A DNA stretch of 64,000 bases, taken from the NCBI GenBank assembly GCA_030584065.1, contig CP129489.1, positions 2,213,497-2,277,496 of the forward strand, written 5' to 3'. The position numbers and the translations under genes were made by a program. The DNA is from Flavobacteriales bacterium. GTDB lineage: Bacteria > Bacteroidota > Bacteroidia > Flavobacteriales_F > PHOS-HE28. How positions within the stretch are numbered: position 1 is the stretch's first letter; each line of letters opens with the position of its first letter. The notes under the pieces were generated by a model. It worked only from the letters and a program-made list of their open reading frames with translations, made no database searches and was not told the origin of the DNA. Shown here piece after piece: positions 26,995-36,504 of the stretch.

Positions 26995-27189
26995 GGTGAT
27001 GGAATTGGATCATCCAAGGCGCTGTGATTAATTTCATACATAGACCACCTGCTGTTTTCAATTCGTATGCCGCCACTCAGAGGAGCTGCATGTCGCGGAC
27101 GCAAGGCGCAGCCCGCGATGCACGGCGTGGGCCCGGTCATGGCTCTCACAGGACGCGCCAGCTCGCTTCTGCGTCAGATTCCGTGCATC

Positions 27190-27415
27190 CGCTGGAGTTG
27201 CCTATTGAGGCTCGGATGTGAAGCCCCCGCACCTCGGGCAACCCTGGCGAGTCGTGCGGAGGCACGCCCGTGTACGCGCTGGTGCAGATGAACCGCAAGC
27301 GGCCCTTGAAGTTCACCCCCGGGTTGTCGCTCCAATGAACAATAATCCCGGATGAACATCGCCAGCGCACCGATGCCCGAAACAGCGCTGATCGCTGTTG
27401 CCGGTGAAGGTGCTG
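27190..27415 (-). pseudogene. Decayed S-gene remnant
   Basis: Minus-strand fragments match S proteins in two frames. TFTGNSDQ (near 27400) matches the TFTGNSDQSYVG part of S copy 5. After a frameshift, IVHWSDNPGVNF then GRLRFICTSAYTGV matches the part of the full-length S protein just beyond the truncation boundary. No start, signal peptide or further domains are present. It marks the old upstream end of the tandem locus, next to pyrF. Confidence 0.75.
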
Positions 27416-27436
27416 CGGCTGCGAAGCGCTCCGCCC

Positions 27437-28264
27437 TCAGATCAGTCCCTTGGCCTGCATCCTCCGCGCCATGGCCTCCTGCATCGCCTTGGCCGCCTGG
27501 CGCGCCATGGGGATGGCCTGCTGGCCCTGCCCCGCATAGAGCACGCCGCGGCTGCTGTTGATGAGCAGGCCGCCCTCGCGCGTGAGGCCCGCGTCGAGCA
27601 CGGCATCGAGGTCGCCGCCCTGCGCGCCCACACCGGGCACGAGGAGGAAGTGGTCGGGCGCCAGCTCGCGCGCACGCCGCAGCAACTCGGGGCGCGTGGC
27701 GCCGGTGACGAACATGAGCTCATCGCGGCCGCCCCATCGCGCGCATTTCGAGATGACCTCCTCGAAGAGCCGGTTGCCCTGCGCATCGGCCATGAACTGG
27801 AAATCGTCGGCGCCCGCATTGCTGGTGATGCCGAGCACGATGGCCCATTTGCCGGGGCGGTGCAGGAAGGGCTCGATGCTGTCGCGGCCCATGTAGGGCG
27901 AGAGCGTGATGGCATCCACGCCGAGCACATCGAAGAAGGCCTCGGCATACTTGCGGGCCGTGTTGCCGATGTCGCCACGCTTGGCATCGGCGATGATGAG
28001 GCAATCGCCCTTGCTGCGGATATAGGCGATGGTGGCCTCGAGGTCCAGCCAGCCTTCCTCGCCGAGCGCTTCGTAGAAGGCCAGGTTGAGCTTGTAGGCC
28101 ACGGCGAGGTCATGCGTCACCTCCACGATGGCCTCGTTGAACGCGCGCACCGGGTGGCTCTCCTGGCCGAAGTGCTCGGGTATCAGGTGCTCCTCGGTAT
28201 CGAGGCCCACGCAGAGCAGGCTCTTCTTGCGGCGGATGAGGGAAACGAGCGCTGAGCGGGTCAT
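27437..28264 (-). CDS. pyrF: Orotidine 5'-phosphate decarboxylase
   Basis: 275 residues from ATG 28264 (MTRSALVSLIRRKKSLL); a GTG ten codons upstream is possible. The catalytic motif DAKRGDIGNTA carries the Asp-Lys-Asp set of OMP decarboxylases, and the size and sequence (CVGLDTEEHLIP) are those of the longer type 2 subfamily found in Bacteroidota and Actinobacteria. It converts OMP to UMP, the last step of pyrimidine synthesis. A GATCTTCG that could be a -7 box lies just upstream (28278-28271, minus strand). Confidence 0.95.
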   Translation of the reverse strand: MTRSALVSLIRRKKSLLCVGLDTEEHLIPEHFGQESHPVRAFNEAIVEVTHDLAVAYKLNLAFYEALGEEGWLDLEATIAYIRSKGDCLIIADAKRGDIGNTARKYAEAFFDVLGVDAITLSPYMGRDSIEPFLHRPGKWAIVLGITSNAGADDFQFMADAQGNRLFEEVISKCARWGGRDELMFVTGATRPELLRRARELAPDHFLLVPGVGAQGGDLDAVLDAGLTREGGLLINSSRGVLYAGQGQQAIPMARQAAKAMQEAMARRMQAKGLI

Positions 28265-28363
28265 GCGGGCGCGAAGATCCGCACTGTTCACCACAGCGCC
28301 GCGCCGATCGCGGAGAATTCGTCGGCCACGTCGCAGGGGTTCCCCGCATGCCCGGGCGATGGC

Positions 28364-29446
28364 TCAGAGGCCGGCCTCGGCCTTCAGCTTCTCGGTGCGC
28401 TCCGCCAGCTGCAGCGCATCGATGAGGTCCTGCAGGTCGCCGTTCATCACCTCCGGGAGGTTGTGCGCGGTGAATTCGATGCGGTGGTCGGTGACGCGGC
28501 TCTGCGGATAGTTGTAGGTGCGGATCTTGGCGCTGCGGTCGCCGCTGCTCACCTGGCTCTTGCGCTGGGCGGCCACGGCGGCCTCCTGCTCCCGCACCTT
28601 GTCCTCATAGAGCTTGGTGCGCAGCATCTGCATGGCCTTCATCCGGTTGCCGAGCTGGCTGCGCTCCGTCTGGCACATCACCACGATGCCCGTGGGGATG
28701 TGCGTGAGCCGCACCTTGGTCTCCACCTTGTTCACGTTCTGCCCCCCGGCGCCGCCGCTGCGGGCGGTCTCCATCTTCACGTCGCTCTCCCTCAGCTCCA
28801 CATCGGTGTCCTCCGCCTCTGGCAGCACGTTCACCGTGGCGGCGCTGGTATGGATGCGTCCCTGGGCCTCGGTGGCGGGCACCCGTTGCACGCGGTGCAC
28901 GCCCGCCTCGAACTTGAGCACCCCGTAGGCGCCTTCGCCGATGACGTTGAAGATGACCTCCTTGTAGCCGCCGGCAGTGCCCTCGCTCACATCCGCCACC
29001 TCCACCTTCCAGCCCCGGCCTTCGCAGTAGCGGGTGTACATGCGGTAGAGGTCGCCCGCGAAGAGGCTCGCCTCATCGCCGCCCGTGCCCGCGCGCACCT
29101 CCACGGTGCAGTTGCGGCCATCGTTCGGGTCCTTGGGCACCAGCATCATCCGCACCTCCTCCTCCATGGCATCGATGGCGGCATGGCTCTCCTCCCGCTC
29201 GGCGCGCGCCATCTCCAGGAGGTCGGCATCCTTCTCCGTGCGCAGCATCTCCTCCGCGCCGGCCAGGTCGTCGTGCAGCTTCTTGAACCGGAAGAAGGCC
29301 TGCTCGATGGGCTCCAGGTCACGATAGGTCCGGTTGAGCTCGACGAATTTCTTCTGGTCGGCGATGACCGCGGGGTCGGCCAGCTGCTTGCCGATCTCGG
29401 TGCGTCGGTCGTGCAGGGCGGAGAGCTTGGCGAGGAGGTCGGACAT
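28364..29446 (-). CDS. prfA: Peptide chain release factor 1
   Basis: 360 residues from ATG 29446 ([15 protein letters not shown]); the open frame extends upstream into purM and is rejected. The tripeptide anticodon region has [13 protein letters not shown], with PAT matching the PxT motif of RF1 (reads UAG and UAA). The peptidyl-tRNA hydrolysis motif is GGQ in [14 protein letters not shown]. Length matches the family. It lies 46 bases after purM in the same orientation. Confidence 0.97.
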   Translation of the reverse strand: MSDLLAKLSALHDRRTEIGKQLADPAVIADQKKFVELNRTYRDLEPIEQAFFRFKKLHDDLAGAEEMLRTEKDADLLEMARAEREESHAAIDAMEEEVRMMLVPKDPNDGRNCTVEVRAGTGGDEASLFAGDLYRMYTRYCEGRGWKVEVADVSEGTAGGYKEVIFNVIGEGAYGVLKFEAGVHRVQRVPATEAQGRIHTSAATVNVLPEAEDTDVELRESDVKMETARSGGAGGQNVNKVETKVRLTHIPTGIVVMCQTERSQLGNRMKAMQMLRTKLYEDKVREQEAAVAAQRKSQVSSGDRSAKIRTYNYPQSRVTDHRIEFTAHNLPEVMNGDLQDLIDALQLAERTEKLKAEAGL

Positions 29447-29492
29447 GGGAGGGAGCCTCACGCGGAGGCGCGGGGAATGCGGGGGAAATGCC

Positions 29493-30665
29493 CTATTGGT
29501 AGGTGAAGGTGCCGTGCGGGCTGGTGAGGACCACTTCCTTGGCGGGGGCTGCTTCCACCCTGCCGATGACCTTGGCATCGATGCCGAAGGAGGAGGCGAT
29601 GGCGATGATTTCCTGGGCGCGGGCCTCGGGCACGTAGAACTCCAGCCGGTGGCCCATGTTGAAGACCTTGTACATCTCCTTCCAGTCGGTACCGCTCATG
29701 CGCTGGATGGCGTTGAACAGCGGCGGGATGGGCATCAGGTCGTCCTTGATGATGCGCAGTCCTTCCACGAAGTGCAGCACCTTGGTCTGGGCGCCGCCGC
29801 TGCAATGCACCATGCCGTGGATGTCCGCCCGCATGGCTTCCAGCACCTGCCGCACCACCGGCGCATAGGTGCGGGTGGGAGAAAGCACCGCCCGGCCATG
29901 GTCCAGCGGGGTGCCGTCCAGCGGGTCGGTGAGCCGGGCCTGGCCGCAATACACCAACTCGGCCGGGGTGCCGGGATCGTAGGTCTCAGGGTACTTGGCG
30001 GCCACTTCCTTGGCGAAGACGTCGTGGCGGGCGCTGGTGAGTCCGTTGCTGCCCATGCCGGCATTGTAGGCGTCCTCGTAGGTGGCCTGCCCATAGCTGG
30101 CCAGCGCCACGATCACGTCGCCGGCCTGGATGCGGGCGTTGTCGATGACCGCATCGCGGCGCATGCGGCAGGTGACGGTGCTGTCCACGATCACGGTGCG
30201 CACCAGGTCGCCCACATCGGCGGTCTCGCCGCCGGTGCTGCGGATGCCGATGCCCAAGGCCCGCATGCGCCCCAGGAACAGCTCGGTGCCTTCGATCAGG
30301 GCGGCGACCACCTCCCCGGGGATGAGGCGCTTGTTGCGGCCGATGGTGCTGCTGAGGAGGATGCTGTCCGTGGCGCCCACGCAGAGCAGGTCGTCCAGGT
30401 TCATCACCACGGCATCCTGGGCGATGCCGTGCCACACGCTCAGGTCGCCGGTCTCGCGCCAATAGGCGTAGGCGAGGGCGCTCTTGGTGCCGGCACCATC
30501 GGCATGCATCACGATGCAATGGTCGGCGCTGCCGGTGAGGTCGTCGGCCACCACCTTGCAGAACGCCTTCGGGTACAGGCCCTTGTCAAGGCCAGCGATC
30601 GCACGGTGGACCTCCTCTTTCCCGGATGAGACGCCTCGCTGGGCGTAGCGGCTGTCGTTGGCCAT
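29493..30665 (-). CDS. purM: Phosphoribosylformylglycinamidine cyclo-ligase (AIR synthase)
   Basis: 390 residues. Typical PurM features: an N-terminal [13 protein letters not shown] segment, HADGAGTKS (the glycine-rich ATP-binding region) and [12 protein letters not shown]. It closes the imidazole ring of purine synthesis, converting FGAM to AIR with ATP. Bacteroidota versions are somewhat longer (about 390) than the E. coli enzyme (345), as here. Probably co-transcribed with prfA. Confidence 0.94.
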   Translation of the reverse strand: MANDSRYAQRGVSSGKEEVHRAIAGLDKGLYPKAFCKVVADDLTGSADHCIVMHADGAGTKSALAYAYWRETGDLSVWHGIAQDAVVMNLDDLLCVGATDSILLSSTIGRNKRLIPGEVVAALIEGTELFLGRMRALGIGIRSTGGETADVGDLVRTVIVDSTVTCRMRRDAVIDNARIQAGDVIVALASYGQATYEDAYNAGMGSNGLTSARHDVFAKEVAAKYPETYDPGTPAELVYCGQARLTDPLDGTPLDHGRAVLSPTRTYAPVVRQVLEAMRADIHGMVHCSGGAQTKVLHFVEGLRIIKDDLMPIPPLFNAIQRMSGTDWKEMYKVFNMGHRLEFYVPEARAQEIIAIASSFGIDAKVIGRVEAAPAKEVVLTSPHGTFTYQ

Positions 30666-30677
30666 GGGGTGAAATGA

Positions 30678-30708
30678 AGAGGAGCATCCCCTTGCGCGGG
30701 ATGCTCCT
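30678..30708 (-). terminator. Terminator after the porE-like gene
   Basis: A perfect 12-bp stem (GAGGAGCATCCC / GGGATGCTCCTC) with a 7-base loop, followed on the minus strand by TTCATTTC. It separates the porE-like gene from purM. Confidence 0.75.
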
Positions 30709-30724
30709 CCATTCAGGGGTTGAG

Positions 30725-32749
30725 CTAATTCTTCGGTTCCTGCGGAGCCTGCGGCGCGCTGCCCGTTCCCGGTACGAAGTCGGTGCGCAGCACCTTGAAG
30801 TCGGTGCGGCGGTTCTTCTGGTGGGCCGCCTCCTGCTCCTCGCGGGTGGCCATCTTCTTGATGACGTCCATGGCGATGATCGGCTCATCCGGACCCATGC
30901 CCACCGGCACCATGCGGGCCGGATCGATGCCCTTCTCGATGAGGTAGTTCACGCAGCTCTGGGCGCGCAGCTGGGAGAGCTCCTTGTTGCCGCCCTTGTA
31001 TTTGCGGGTGGGGCGTGCATCCGTGTGCGAGCGCAGCTCGATGACGATGTTCGGGTTGTCGATGAGGGTGTTGTACAGCGTCTCCAGGCTGTCCTTGGCC
31101 TCCGGGCGCAGGAAGAACTGGTCCACATCGTAGAGGATCTGCGGCAGCGCGATGGGACCCTTGATGGGCTCCAGGAAGTACTCCTTCACGAAGGTGGTGC
31201 TCTCGGCCAGGCCCACGGTGGTGATCTGGTCCTTCACCACCAGGTAGCCTTCCTTCTCGGCGAGGATGCTGTAGCTGGTGTTCTCCTTGATGTAGCGGTC
31301 CTTGCCGTTCTCCACGAAGGCGAAGCCCCCGTTCTCATCGGTGAGGGCGCTGAAGTTGCTGCCATTGGTGCCCACCACGCTCACCTTGGCGCCTTGGATG
31401 GGCTGCCCCGTGAGCTTGTCGTACACGTTGCCCTGGAGCGCGAAGACGAGGTCGGGCATGTAGAAGCGCCAGATGTCGTCCTGCCCCTTTCCGCCCGCGC
31501 GGTTGCTGGTGAAGAAGCCGCGGTCGTTCTCCCCGTCGAAGGCGATGCCGAAATCGTCGGAAGCGCTGTTGAGGGGCGACTTCAGGTTGTCCACGGCGGT
31601 CCACATGCCGCTGGCGTTGTTCTCGGCCATGAACATGTCAAGGCCGCCCATGCCGGGCCGGCCATTGGAGGCGAAGTACAGGTTGCCGTCGAAGCGGACG
31701 AAGGGGAAGAGCTCGTCCTTGGGGGTGTTCACCTCTTCGCCGAGGTTGGCGGGCGCGCCCACGGGCATGCCATCCTTGTTGAGGGCCACCTTGTAGAGGT
31801 CGCGGCCGCCCTTGTGGCCGGGGAAGGGCACATTGCTGGCGAACACCAGGTACTCGTCATCGGGGCCGAGCGCAGGGTGGCCGATGTTGAGCGAATCCTC
31901 CTTGCCGGCCTCGGGCTTCAGCTTCAGCATCACGGCCGCGCTGAAGTTGTTGCCCACCTTCTTGCTCATCCAGATGTCGCAGCCCTGGATCTTCTTCTTC
32001 TCGGCGGGGCAGCGCGTGAAGTACATGATGGTGCGCTTGCTGTTGAAGATCGGCGCGCCCTCGTTGCCCTCGGAGTTCACCTCCAGCGGCAGCTTCACGG
32101 GCTCGCTCCACTTGCCGAGGCGGTCGCGGGTGCTGGTGAAGAGGTCGGTGAAGGCATCGCCGGTGATGTCGTCGGCGGCGGCCCCGGTGCTGGCCGGGCG
32201 CGAGCTGGTGAAGACCACCGTCTCGTTCTTCTTGTCGGCGAAGGCCGGGGTGAAGTCCCATTGCGGCGTGTTCAGCAGCACCTCGGGGTCAACGGTGTAG
32301 CGGGTGGGGCTGTCCTTCCATTGCTGGGCCATCTGGCAGGCGGCGATGCCGGCATCGGCGCGGGGGTCGTTGCTCTTCTTCTCCTTGTACTTGTTGTAGC
32401 TGGCGATGGCCTCGGCGTACTTGCCCTGCTGCTTCTGCATCTCGCCGATCCAGAAGTACACCACGGGGTCGGTGTACTGGGCCTTGTTGGCCTTCTCGTA
32501 CCACACCTGCGCCTGCTGCACATCCCCCAGCATCCGGTAGCTCTCGGCCACCATGAAGATGAGTTCCGCCTTGGTGGCGGCCTTCTTCTCCACGGTGTAG
32601 GCCTTCTTGTAGAGCTCGATCGCGTTGAAGTAGAACCCTTTCCGGTAGGCATCGTTCGCCTCATCGGCCAAGCGGCCTCCCTGCGCAACGGCCATGGTGC
32701 TCAGGAGGAGGCACATGGAGAGGCTCGCCAGGATCTTCCGTGTAATCAT
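30725..32749 (-). CDS. porE: PorE-like OmpA-family protein of the type IX secretion system
   Basis: 674 residues from ATG 32749 (MITRKILASLSMCLLL). After a signal peptide come TPR repeats (about 25-150; KAYTVEKKAATKAEL, YFWIGEMQKQQGKYAEA), a WD40/PD40-type beta-propeller (about 170-435), a carboxypeptidase-regulatory-like domain (about 445-520, LQGNVYDKLTGQPIQGAKV) and an OmpA-like peptidoglycan-binding domain (about 545-655, ELRSHTDARPTRKYKGGN). This exact order is that of PorE, which anchors the T9SS to peptidoglycan. Related OmpA proteins with the same parts exist in several paralogues, so the precise orthology is uncertain. Confidence 0.82.
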   Translation of the reverse strand: MITRKILASLSMCLLLSTMAVAQGGRLADEANDAYRKGFYFNAIELYKKAYTVEKKAATKAELIFMVAESYRMLGDVQQAQVWYEKANKAQYTDPVVYFWIGEMQKQQGKYAEAIASYNKYKEKKSNDPRADAGIAACQMAQQWKDSPTRYTVDPEVLLNTPQWDFTPAFADKKNETVVFTSSRPASTGAAADDITGDAFTDLFTSTRDRLGKWSEPVKLPLEVNSEGNEGAPIFNSKRTIMYFTRCPAEKKKIQGCDIWMSKKVGNNFSAAVMLKLKPEAGKEDSLNIGHPALGPDDEYLVFASNVPFPGHKGGRDLYKVALNKDGMPVGAPANLGEEVNTPKDELFPFVRFDGNLYFASNGRPGMGGLDMFMAENNASGMWTAVDNLKSPLNSASDDFGIAFDGENDRGFFTSNRAGGKGQDDIWRFYMPDLVFALQGNVYDKLTGQPIQGAKVSVVGTNGSNFSALTDENGGFAFVENGKDRYIKENTSYSILAEKEGYLVVKDQITTVGLAESTTFVKEYFLEPIKGPIALPQILYDVDQFFLRPEAKDSLETLYNTLIDNPNIVIELRSHTDARPTRKYKGGNKELSQLRAQSCVNYLIEKGIDPARMVPVGMGPDEPIIAMDVIKKMATREEQEAAHQKNRRTDFKVLRTDFVPGTGSAPQAPQEPKN

Positions 32750-32786
32750 CGGGTAATGGAAAAGGTGAATCCGAATGGGGTCGCGG

Positions 32787-32815
32787 CGAAGATAAACAGT
32801 TCCACCAATGGCCAA
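32787..32815 (-). promoter_or_regulatory. Promoter of the porE-like gene
   Basis: On the minus strand TTG (32815-32813), an 18-base spacer and TATCTTCG (32794-32787), followed by the ATG about 38 bases later. Good match to the Bacteroidota primary promoter. Confidence 0.65.
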
Positions 32816-32871
32816 GGGGCTTGAACGGACGGAGGGCGCCGGAGCCAACGCCCCCCGCGAACCGCTGACCC

Positions 32872-35064
32872 TCAGCGGGTGAAGAGCAGCTCGCGCATCT
32901 TGGGCAGGGGCCAGAGCTCATCGTCCACCAGCAGCTCCAGCTTGTCGGCCTGGTAGCGGATCCTGTCCAGGAAGGGCTTCACCTGGTCGCAATAGGCCAG
33001 CGCCTTCTCGCGGGCGTCCTCCAGGTTGTTGGCCTTCTTGCGGGCCTCGGTCATGTCATGCACGAGCTGGATGACGGCGCTGATGCGCTCGCTCATCTCC
33101 TCGATGAGGGCGACCTGGGTGACCGTGGCCTTCTTGGCCTTCTCGGCGCCCAGCACCTCGCGCAGCCCCTTCACGTTCTCGATCAGGCGGTTCTGGTAGG
33201 CGATGGCCACGGGAACGATGTGGTTGCGGGCCAGGTCGCCGGCCACACGGCTCTCGATCTGCACCTTCAGCGTGTAGCTGTGCAGCTCGATCTCGTGGCG
33301 CGCCTCGGTCTCCACCGGGCTGAGCACGCCCATGTCGGCGAAGAGCTTCATGGTCTCCTTGCGGCTCCAGACATCCAGGGCACGCGGGGTGTCCTTGATG
33401 TTGCTCAGGCCGCGCTTGGCGGCCTCGCGCACCCATTCCTCGCCGTAGCCATTGCCCTCGAAGCGGATGGCCTTGCTGCGCACGATGAGGTCGCGGATCA
33501 CGCGCAGGATGGCCTCGTCCTTCTTGGCCCCCTTGGCGATCAGGGCGTCCACCTCCCGCTTGAACTCGCGCAGCTGGGCCGCCACGATGGTGTTCAGCAC
33601 GGTCATGGCGCCTGCGCAATTGGCGCTGCTGCCTACCGCACGGAACTCGAACTTGTTGCCCGTGAAGGCGAAGGGGCTGGTGCGGTTGCGGTCGGTGTTG
33701 TCGAGCATCACCGGCGGGATGCGGCCGATGTCGAGCTTCAGCTCGGTCTTGCGGTCGGGCGACATGGCCCCCTTGATGTTCTTTTCCAGCCCGTCGAGCA
33801 GGGCGCTGAGGTGCTCGCCGATGAAGGCGCTGATGATGGCGGGGGGCGCCTCGTTCGCGCCCAGGCGGTGGTCGTTGCCCGCGCTGGCGATGCTGGCGCG
33901 CAGCACGTCGGCATGCCGGTGGATGGCCGCAATGGTGTTGACGAAGAAGGTGAGGAAGCGGATGTTCTCCTTCGGCGTCCTGGCGGGCTTCAGCAGGTTC
34001 ACCCCGGTGTTGGTGGCCAGGCTCCAGTTGTTGTGCTTGCCGCTGCCGTTCACGCCGGCATAGGGCTTCTCGTGGAGGAGCACCCGGAAGTCGTGGCGCT
34101 GGGCCACCTTCTCCATGATGTCCATGAGCAGCACGTTGTGGTCCACGGCCAGGTTCATCTCCTCGAAGACCGGCGCGCACTCGAACTGATTGGGGGCCAC
34201 CTCGTTGTGCCGCGTCTTCACCGGGATGCCGAGCATGAGGGCCTCGGTCTCGAACTCGCGCATGAAGGCCCGCACGCGGTCGGGGATGCTGCCGAAGTAG
34301 TGGTCCTCGAGCTGCTGGCCCTTGGCGGGGATATGACCGAAGAGGGCGCGCCCGGTCATCATGATGTCGGGGCGTGCGTAGTACAGCGCCTTGTCGATGA
34401 GGAAGTACTCCTGCTCCCAGCCCAGGGTGGCGATCACCTTGGTGACATCCTTGTCGAAGTACTGGGCCACTGCCGTGGCGGCCTCATCGATGGCGCGGAT
34501 GGCGCGCAGCAGCGGCATCTTGTAGTCGAGCGCCTCGCCGGTATAGCTGATGAAGATCGTGGGGATGCAGAGCGTGCGGCCGATGACGAAGGCCGGGCTG
34601 CCGGGGTCCCAGGCGGTGTAGCCGCGCGCCTCGAAGGTGTTGCGGATGCCGCCGCTGGGGAAGCTGCTGGCATCGGGCTCCTGCTGCACGAGCATGCTGC
34701 CGTCGAAGCGTTCGATGCTGCGACCGCCCCCGATGGGCTCGAAGAAGGCGTCGTGCTTCTCGGCGCTCAGGCCGGTGAGGGGCTGGAACCAATGCGTGTA
34801 GTGCGTGGCGCCCTTGGTGGAGGCCCACTCCTTCATGCCGCTGGCCACCTGGTCGGCCAGCTTGCGGTCGATGCGCTCGCCGTGCTGGATGGCCTGGCGC
34901 ACCGCATACCAAGCATCCTCGGTGAGGAACATGCGCATGGCATCCTCGCCGAAGACATGGGCGCCGAAGTACTCGCTGATCTTCTGCGAGGGCGGATCCA
35001 CGAAGCGCGGCGCGCGGTTGAGCACATCCTCGAGGGCCTTGATGCGAATCTGGGGGGTGGGCAT
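32872..35064 (-). CDS. glnN: Glutamine synthetase type III
   Basis: 730 residues, the usual length of the GSIII family (about 730, against 450 for type I). Typical signatures are FPSGGIRNTFEARGYTAWDP, GWEQEYFLID, NEVAPNQFE, HEKPYAGVNGSGKHNNWS (the ATP and glutamate sites) and NRTSPFAFTGNKFEFR. It makes glutamine from glutamate, ammonia and ATP in the cytoplasm. It is a single-gene unit with its own -7 box; a short stem (CCGCTGA/TCAGCGG) spans the stop codon. Confidence 0.96.
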   Translation of the reverse strand: MPTPQIRIKALEDVLNRAPRFVDPPSQKISEYFGAHVFGEDAMRMFLTEDAWYAVRQAIQHGERIDRKLADQVASGMKEWASTKGATHYTHWFQPLTGLSAEKHDAFFEPIGGGRSIERFDGSMLVQQEPDASSFPSGGIRNTFEARGYTAWDPGSPAFVIGRTLCIPTIFISYTGEALDYKMPLLRAIRAIDEAATAVAQYFDKDVTKVIATLGWEQEYFLIDKALYYARPDIMMTGRALFGHIPAKGQQLEDHYFGSIPDRVRAFMREFETEALMLGIPVKTRHNEVAPNQFECAPVFEEMNLAVDHNVLLMDIMEKVAQRHDFRVLLHEKPYAGVNGSGKHNNWSLATNTGVNLLKPARTPKENIRFLTFFVNTIAAIHRHADVLRASIASAGNDHRLGANEAPPAIISAFIGEHLSALLDGLEKNIKGAMSPDRKTELKLDIGRIPPVMLDNTDRNRTSPFAFTGNKFEFRAVGSSANCAGAMTVLNTIVAAQLREFKREVDALIAKGAKKDEAILRVIRDLIVRSKAIRFEGNGYGEEWVREAAKRGLSNIKDTPRALDVWSRKETMKLFADMGVLSPVETEARHEIELHSYTLKVQIESRVAGDLARNHIVPVAIAYQNRLIENVKGLREVLGAEKAKKATVTQVALIEEMSERISAVIQLVHDMTEARKKANNLEDAREKALAYCDQVKPFLDRIRYQADKLELLVDDELWPLPKMRELLFTR

Positions 35065-35086
35065 GAAAAAATGGGTGTTTCGGCGG

Positions 35087-35094
35087 CAAAGCTA
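35087..35094 (-). promoter_or_regulatory. -7 box of glnN
   Basis: TAGCTTTG on the minus strand fits TAnnTTTG exactly and lies 22 bases upstream of the ATG. No clear -33 TTG. Confidence 0.55.
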
Positions 35095-35228
35095 CCGCGC
35101 AGAAGGGGGGTGTCTCCAGAAAATTGATGCTTTTGTTACGAACACCCCCATCAATTCAGCTTCACGCGGCCGGAACTGCGCCGCAAGAGCAGGCCCAGCG
35201 GGGCAGCACCCGGGCACGCTGGGGCGGA

Positions 35229-36158
35229 TCAGCCCCGGGCGATGACGAAGAAGATGTAGGCCAGATAGGCCGCTGCCAGGATGGCGCCCTGCCAGCGCCC
35301 CATGCGCGAGCCGAAGCGCATGAGCGGATAGAGCACCAGGGCCACGGCGAGCATCGCGACGATGTCCAGCGCAAAGGCCGCATGGTCGCTCTGGATGGGC
35401 TGCACCACAGCGGAGAGCCCGATGATGCCCAGCAGGTTGAAGATGTTGCTGCCGATGAGGTTCCCCAGCGAGATGTCCGGCTGCTTGCGGAAGGCCGCCA
35501 CCATGGAGGTGACCAGCTCGGGCAGGGAGGTGCCGAAAGCGATGACGGTGACGCCGATGAGCTGCTCGCTGACGCCCGCCGAACGGGCCAGTCCCACGCC
35601 GCCGTCCACGAACCAATCGGCGCCCTGGGTGAGGGCGGCCACCCCGGCCAGGAGCAGCGCCGTGGCCTTCCACCAGGCCATCCTGGCCGGCTCAACGGCC
35701 CGCGACAGGGCGGAACGCCGCGATGACCAGACCATCCAGCCGACATAGACTGCCAGCAGGGCTACGAATAGCAAGCCCTCCCACCGCATGACCCAATCGT
35801 CCTGGAAGAGCCACCAGAAGAGCAGGGAGACCGCCATCATCACCGGCCAATGGATGCGCCGTGCATCGCGGTCCACCTCGATGGGGAAGATGAGGATGCT
35901 CAGGCCCAGGATGAAGCTGATGTTCGCGATGTTGGAACCGACCACATTGCCGATGGCGATGGCCGAGGAGCCTTTCATGGCTGCCAGCAGGCTCACCAGC
36001 AGCTCGGGCGCGGAGGTGCCCATGCTCACTACGGTGAGGCCGATGACCAAGGGGGAGATGCGGGCCCGCAGGGCCAGGTCCACCGCCCCCCGAACCATCA
36101 CCTCGGCGCCGATGACCAGCACGATGAGCCCGCCAAGGGTGAGCAGGAGGTCCATCAT
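35229..36158 (-). CDS. Calcium/sodium antiporter (CaCA family, YrbG-like)
   Basis: 309 residues with about ten membrane segments. The two alpha repeats of the CaCA family are clear: GTSAPELLVS with GNVVGSNIANI in the first half and GTSLPELVTS with GNLIGSNIFN in the second. It exchanges Na+ (or H+) for Ca2+ across the inner membrane. Its start overlaps the tatA stop by the ATGA arrangement, so the two are translationally coupled. Confidence 0.92.
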   Translation of the reverse strand: MMDLLLTLGGLIVLVIGAEVMVRGAVDLALRARISPLVIGLTVVSMGTSAPELLVSLLAAMKGSSAIAIGNVVGSNIANISFILGLSILIFPIEVDRDARRIHWPVMMAVSLLFWWLFQDDWVMRWEGLLFVALLAVYVGWMVWSSRRSALSRAVEPARMAWWKATALLLAGVAALTQGADWFVDGGVGLARSAGVSEQLIGVTVIAFGTSLPELVTSMVAAFRKQPDISLGNLIGSNIFNLLGIIGLSAVVQPIQSDHAAFALDIVAMLAVALVLYPLMRFGSRMGRWQGAILAAAYLAYIFFVIARG

Positions 36159-36442
36159 GGCTTCTGCGCAGGTTCACCGCCCGGCTCCGGGCCGCGGCTT
36201 TCATCCCCCTCCACCATCCTCGTCACCTGCCGCTGATGCTCCAGCGCGCTGCGGCGCACCTCATCGGCGCCGCGGTGGATCTCGCGCTGCACCTCGTTGC
36301 TCGCATCGCGCACCTGGCGCATGAAGCGGCCCACGGTGCGGGCCATATCCGGGATGCCCTTGGCGCCGAAGAACATCAGCACGAAGAGCATGACCACCAG
36401 GAACTCACCGCCGCTGATGTCGAAGAGGAGTGCTGGGCGCAT
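36155..36442 (-). CDS. tatA: Twin-arginine translocase subunit TatA/TatB
   Basis: 95 residues. One N-terminal membrane helix (about 12-25, FLVVMLFVLMFFGAKG), the FG hinge, then an amphipathic helix (IPDMARTVGRFMRQVRDA) and a charged tail of about 45 residues. This is the TatA/B/E layout; the long tail leans toward TatB or the Bacteroidota TatA. TatC is not in the window. It overlaps the antiporter gene by four bases. Confidence 0.85.
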   Translation of the reverse strand: MRPALLFDISGGEFLVVMLFVLMFFGAKGIPDMARTVGRFMRQVRDASNEVQREIHRGADEVRRSALEHQRQVTRMVEGDESRGPEPGGEPAQKP

Positions 36443-36457
36443 CGGGGGCCGAAAGTA

Positions 36458-36486
36458 GGAAGCCCTGCCGCTGGGGCAGGGCTTCC
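36458..36486 (-). terminator. Terminator after secDF
   Basis: A perfect 12-bp stem GGAAGCCCTGCC / GGCAGGGCTTCC with a five-base loop, between the secDF stop and the tatA start. Confidence 0.65.
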
Positions 36487-36504
36487 GTGCGGAATCCGGG
36501 ATGA

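Larger units (their letters stand above)
26494..27189. other. Module leader L4 and upstream flank (no gene)
   Basis: Contains the second REP-like element (26519-26555), TATCTTCG (26679-26686), terminator (26768-26798), (AG)14, the GACAGCCCGATTCC variant of the post-tract segment (as in L1) and the minus-strand TATATTCG (26994-26987). Beyond about 27000 the similarity to other leaders ends and nothing is recognised up to the S remnant. Confidence 0.7.

Noticed and set aside
30626..35127. Long plus-strand frames opposite porE-like and glnN genes
   Set aside because: They mirror the codon bias of the real genes and show no domain, signal peptide or start signal.
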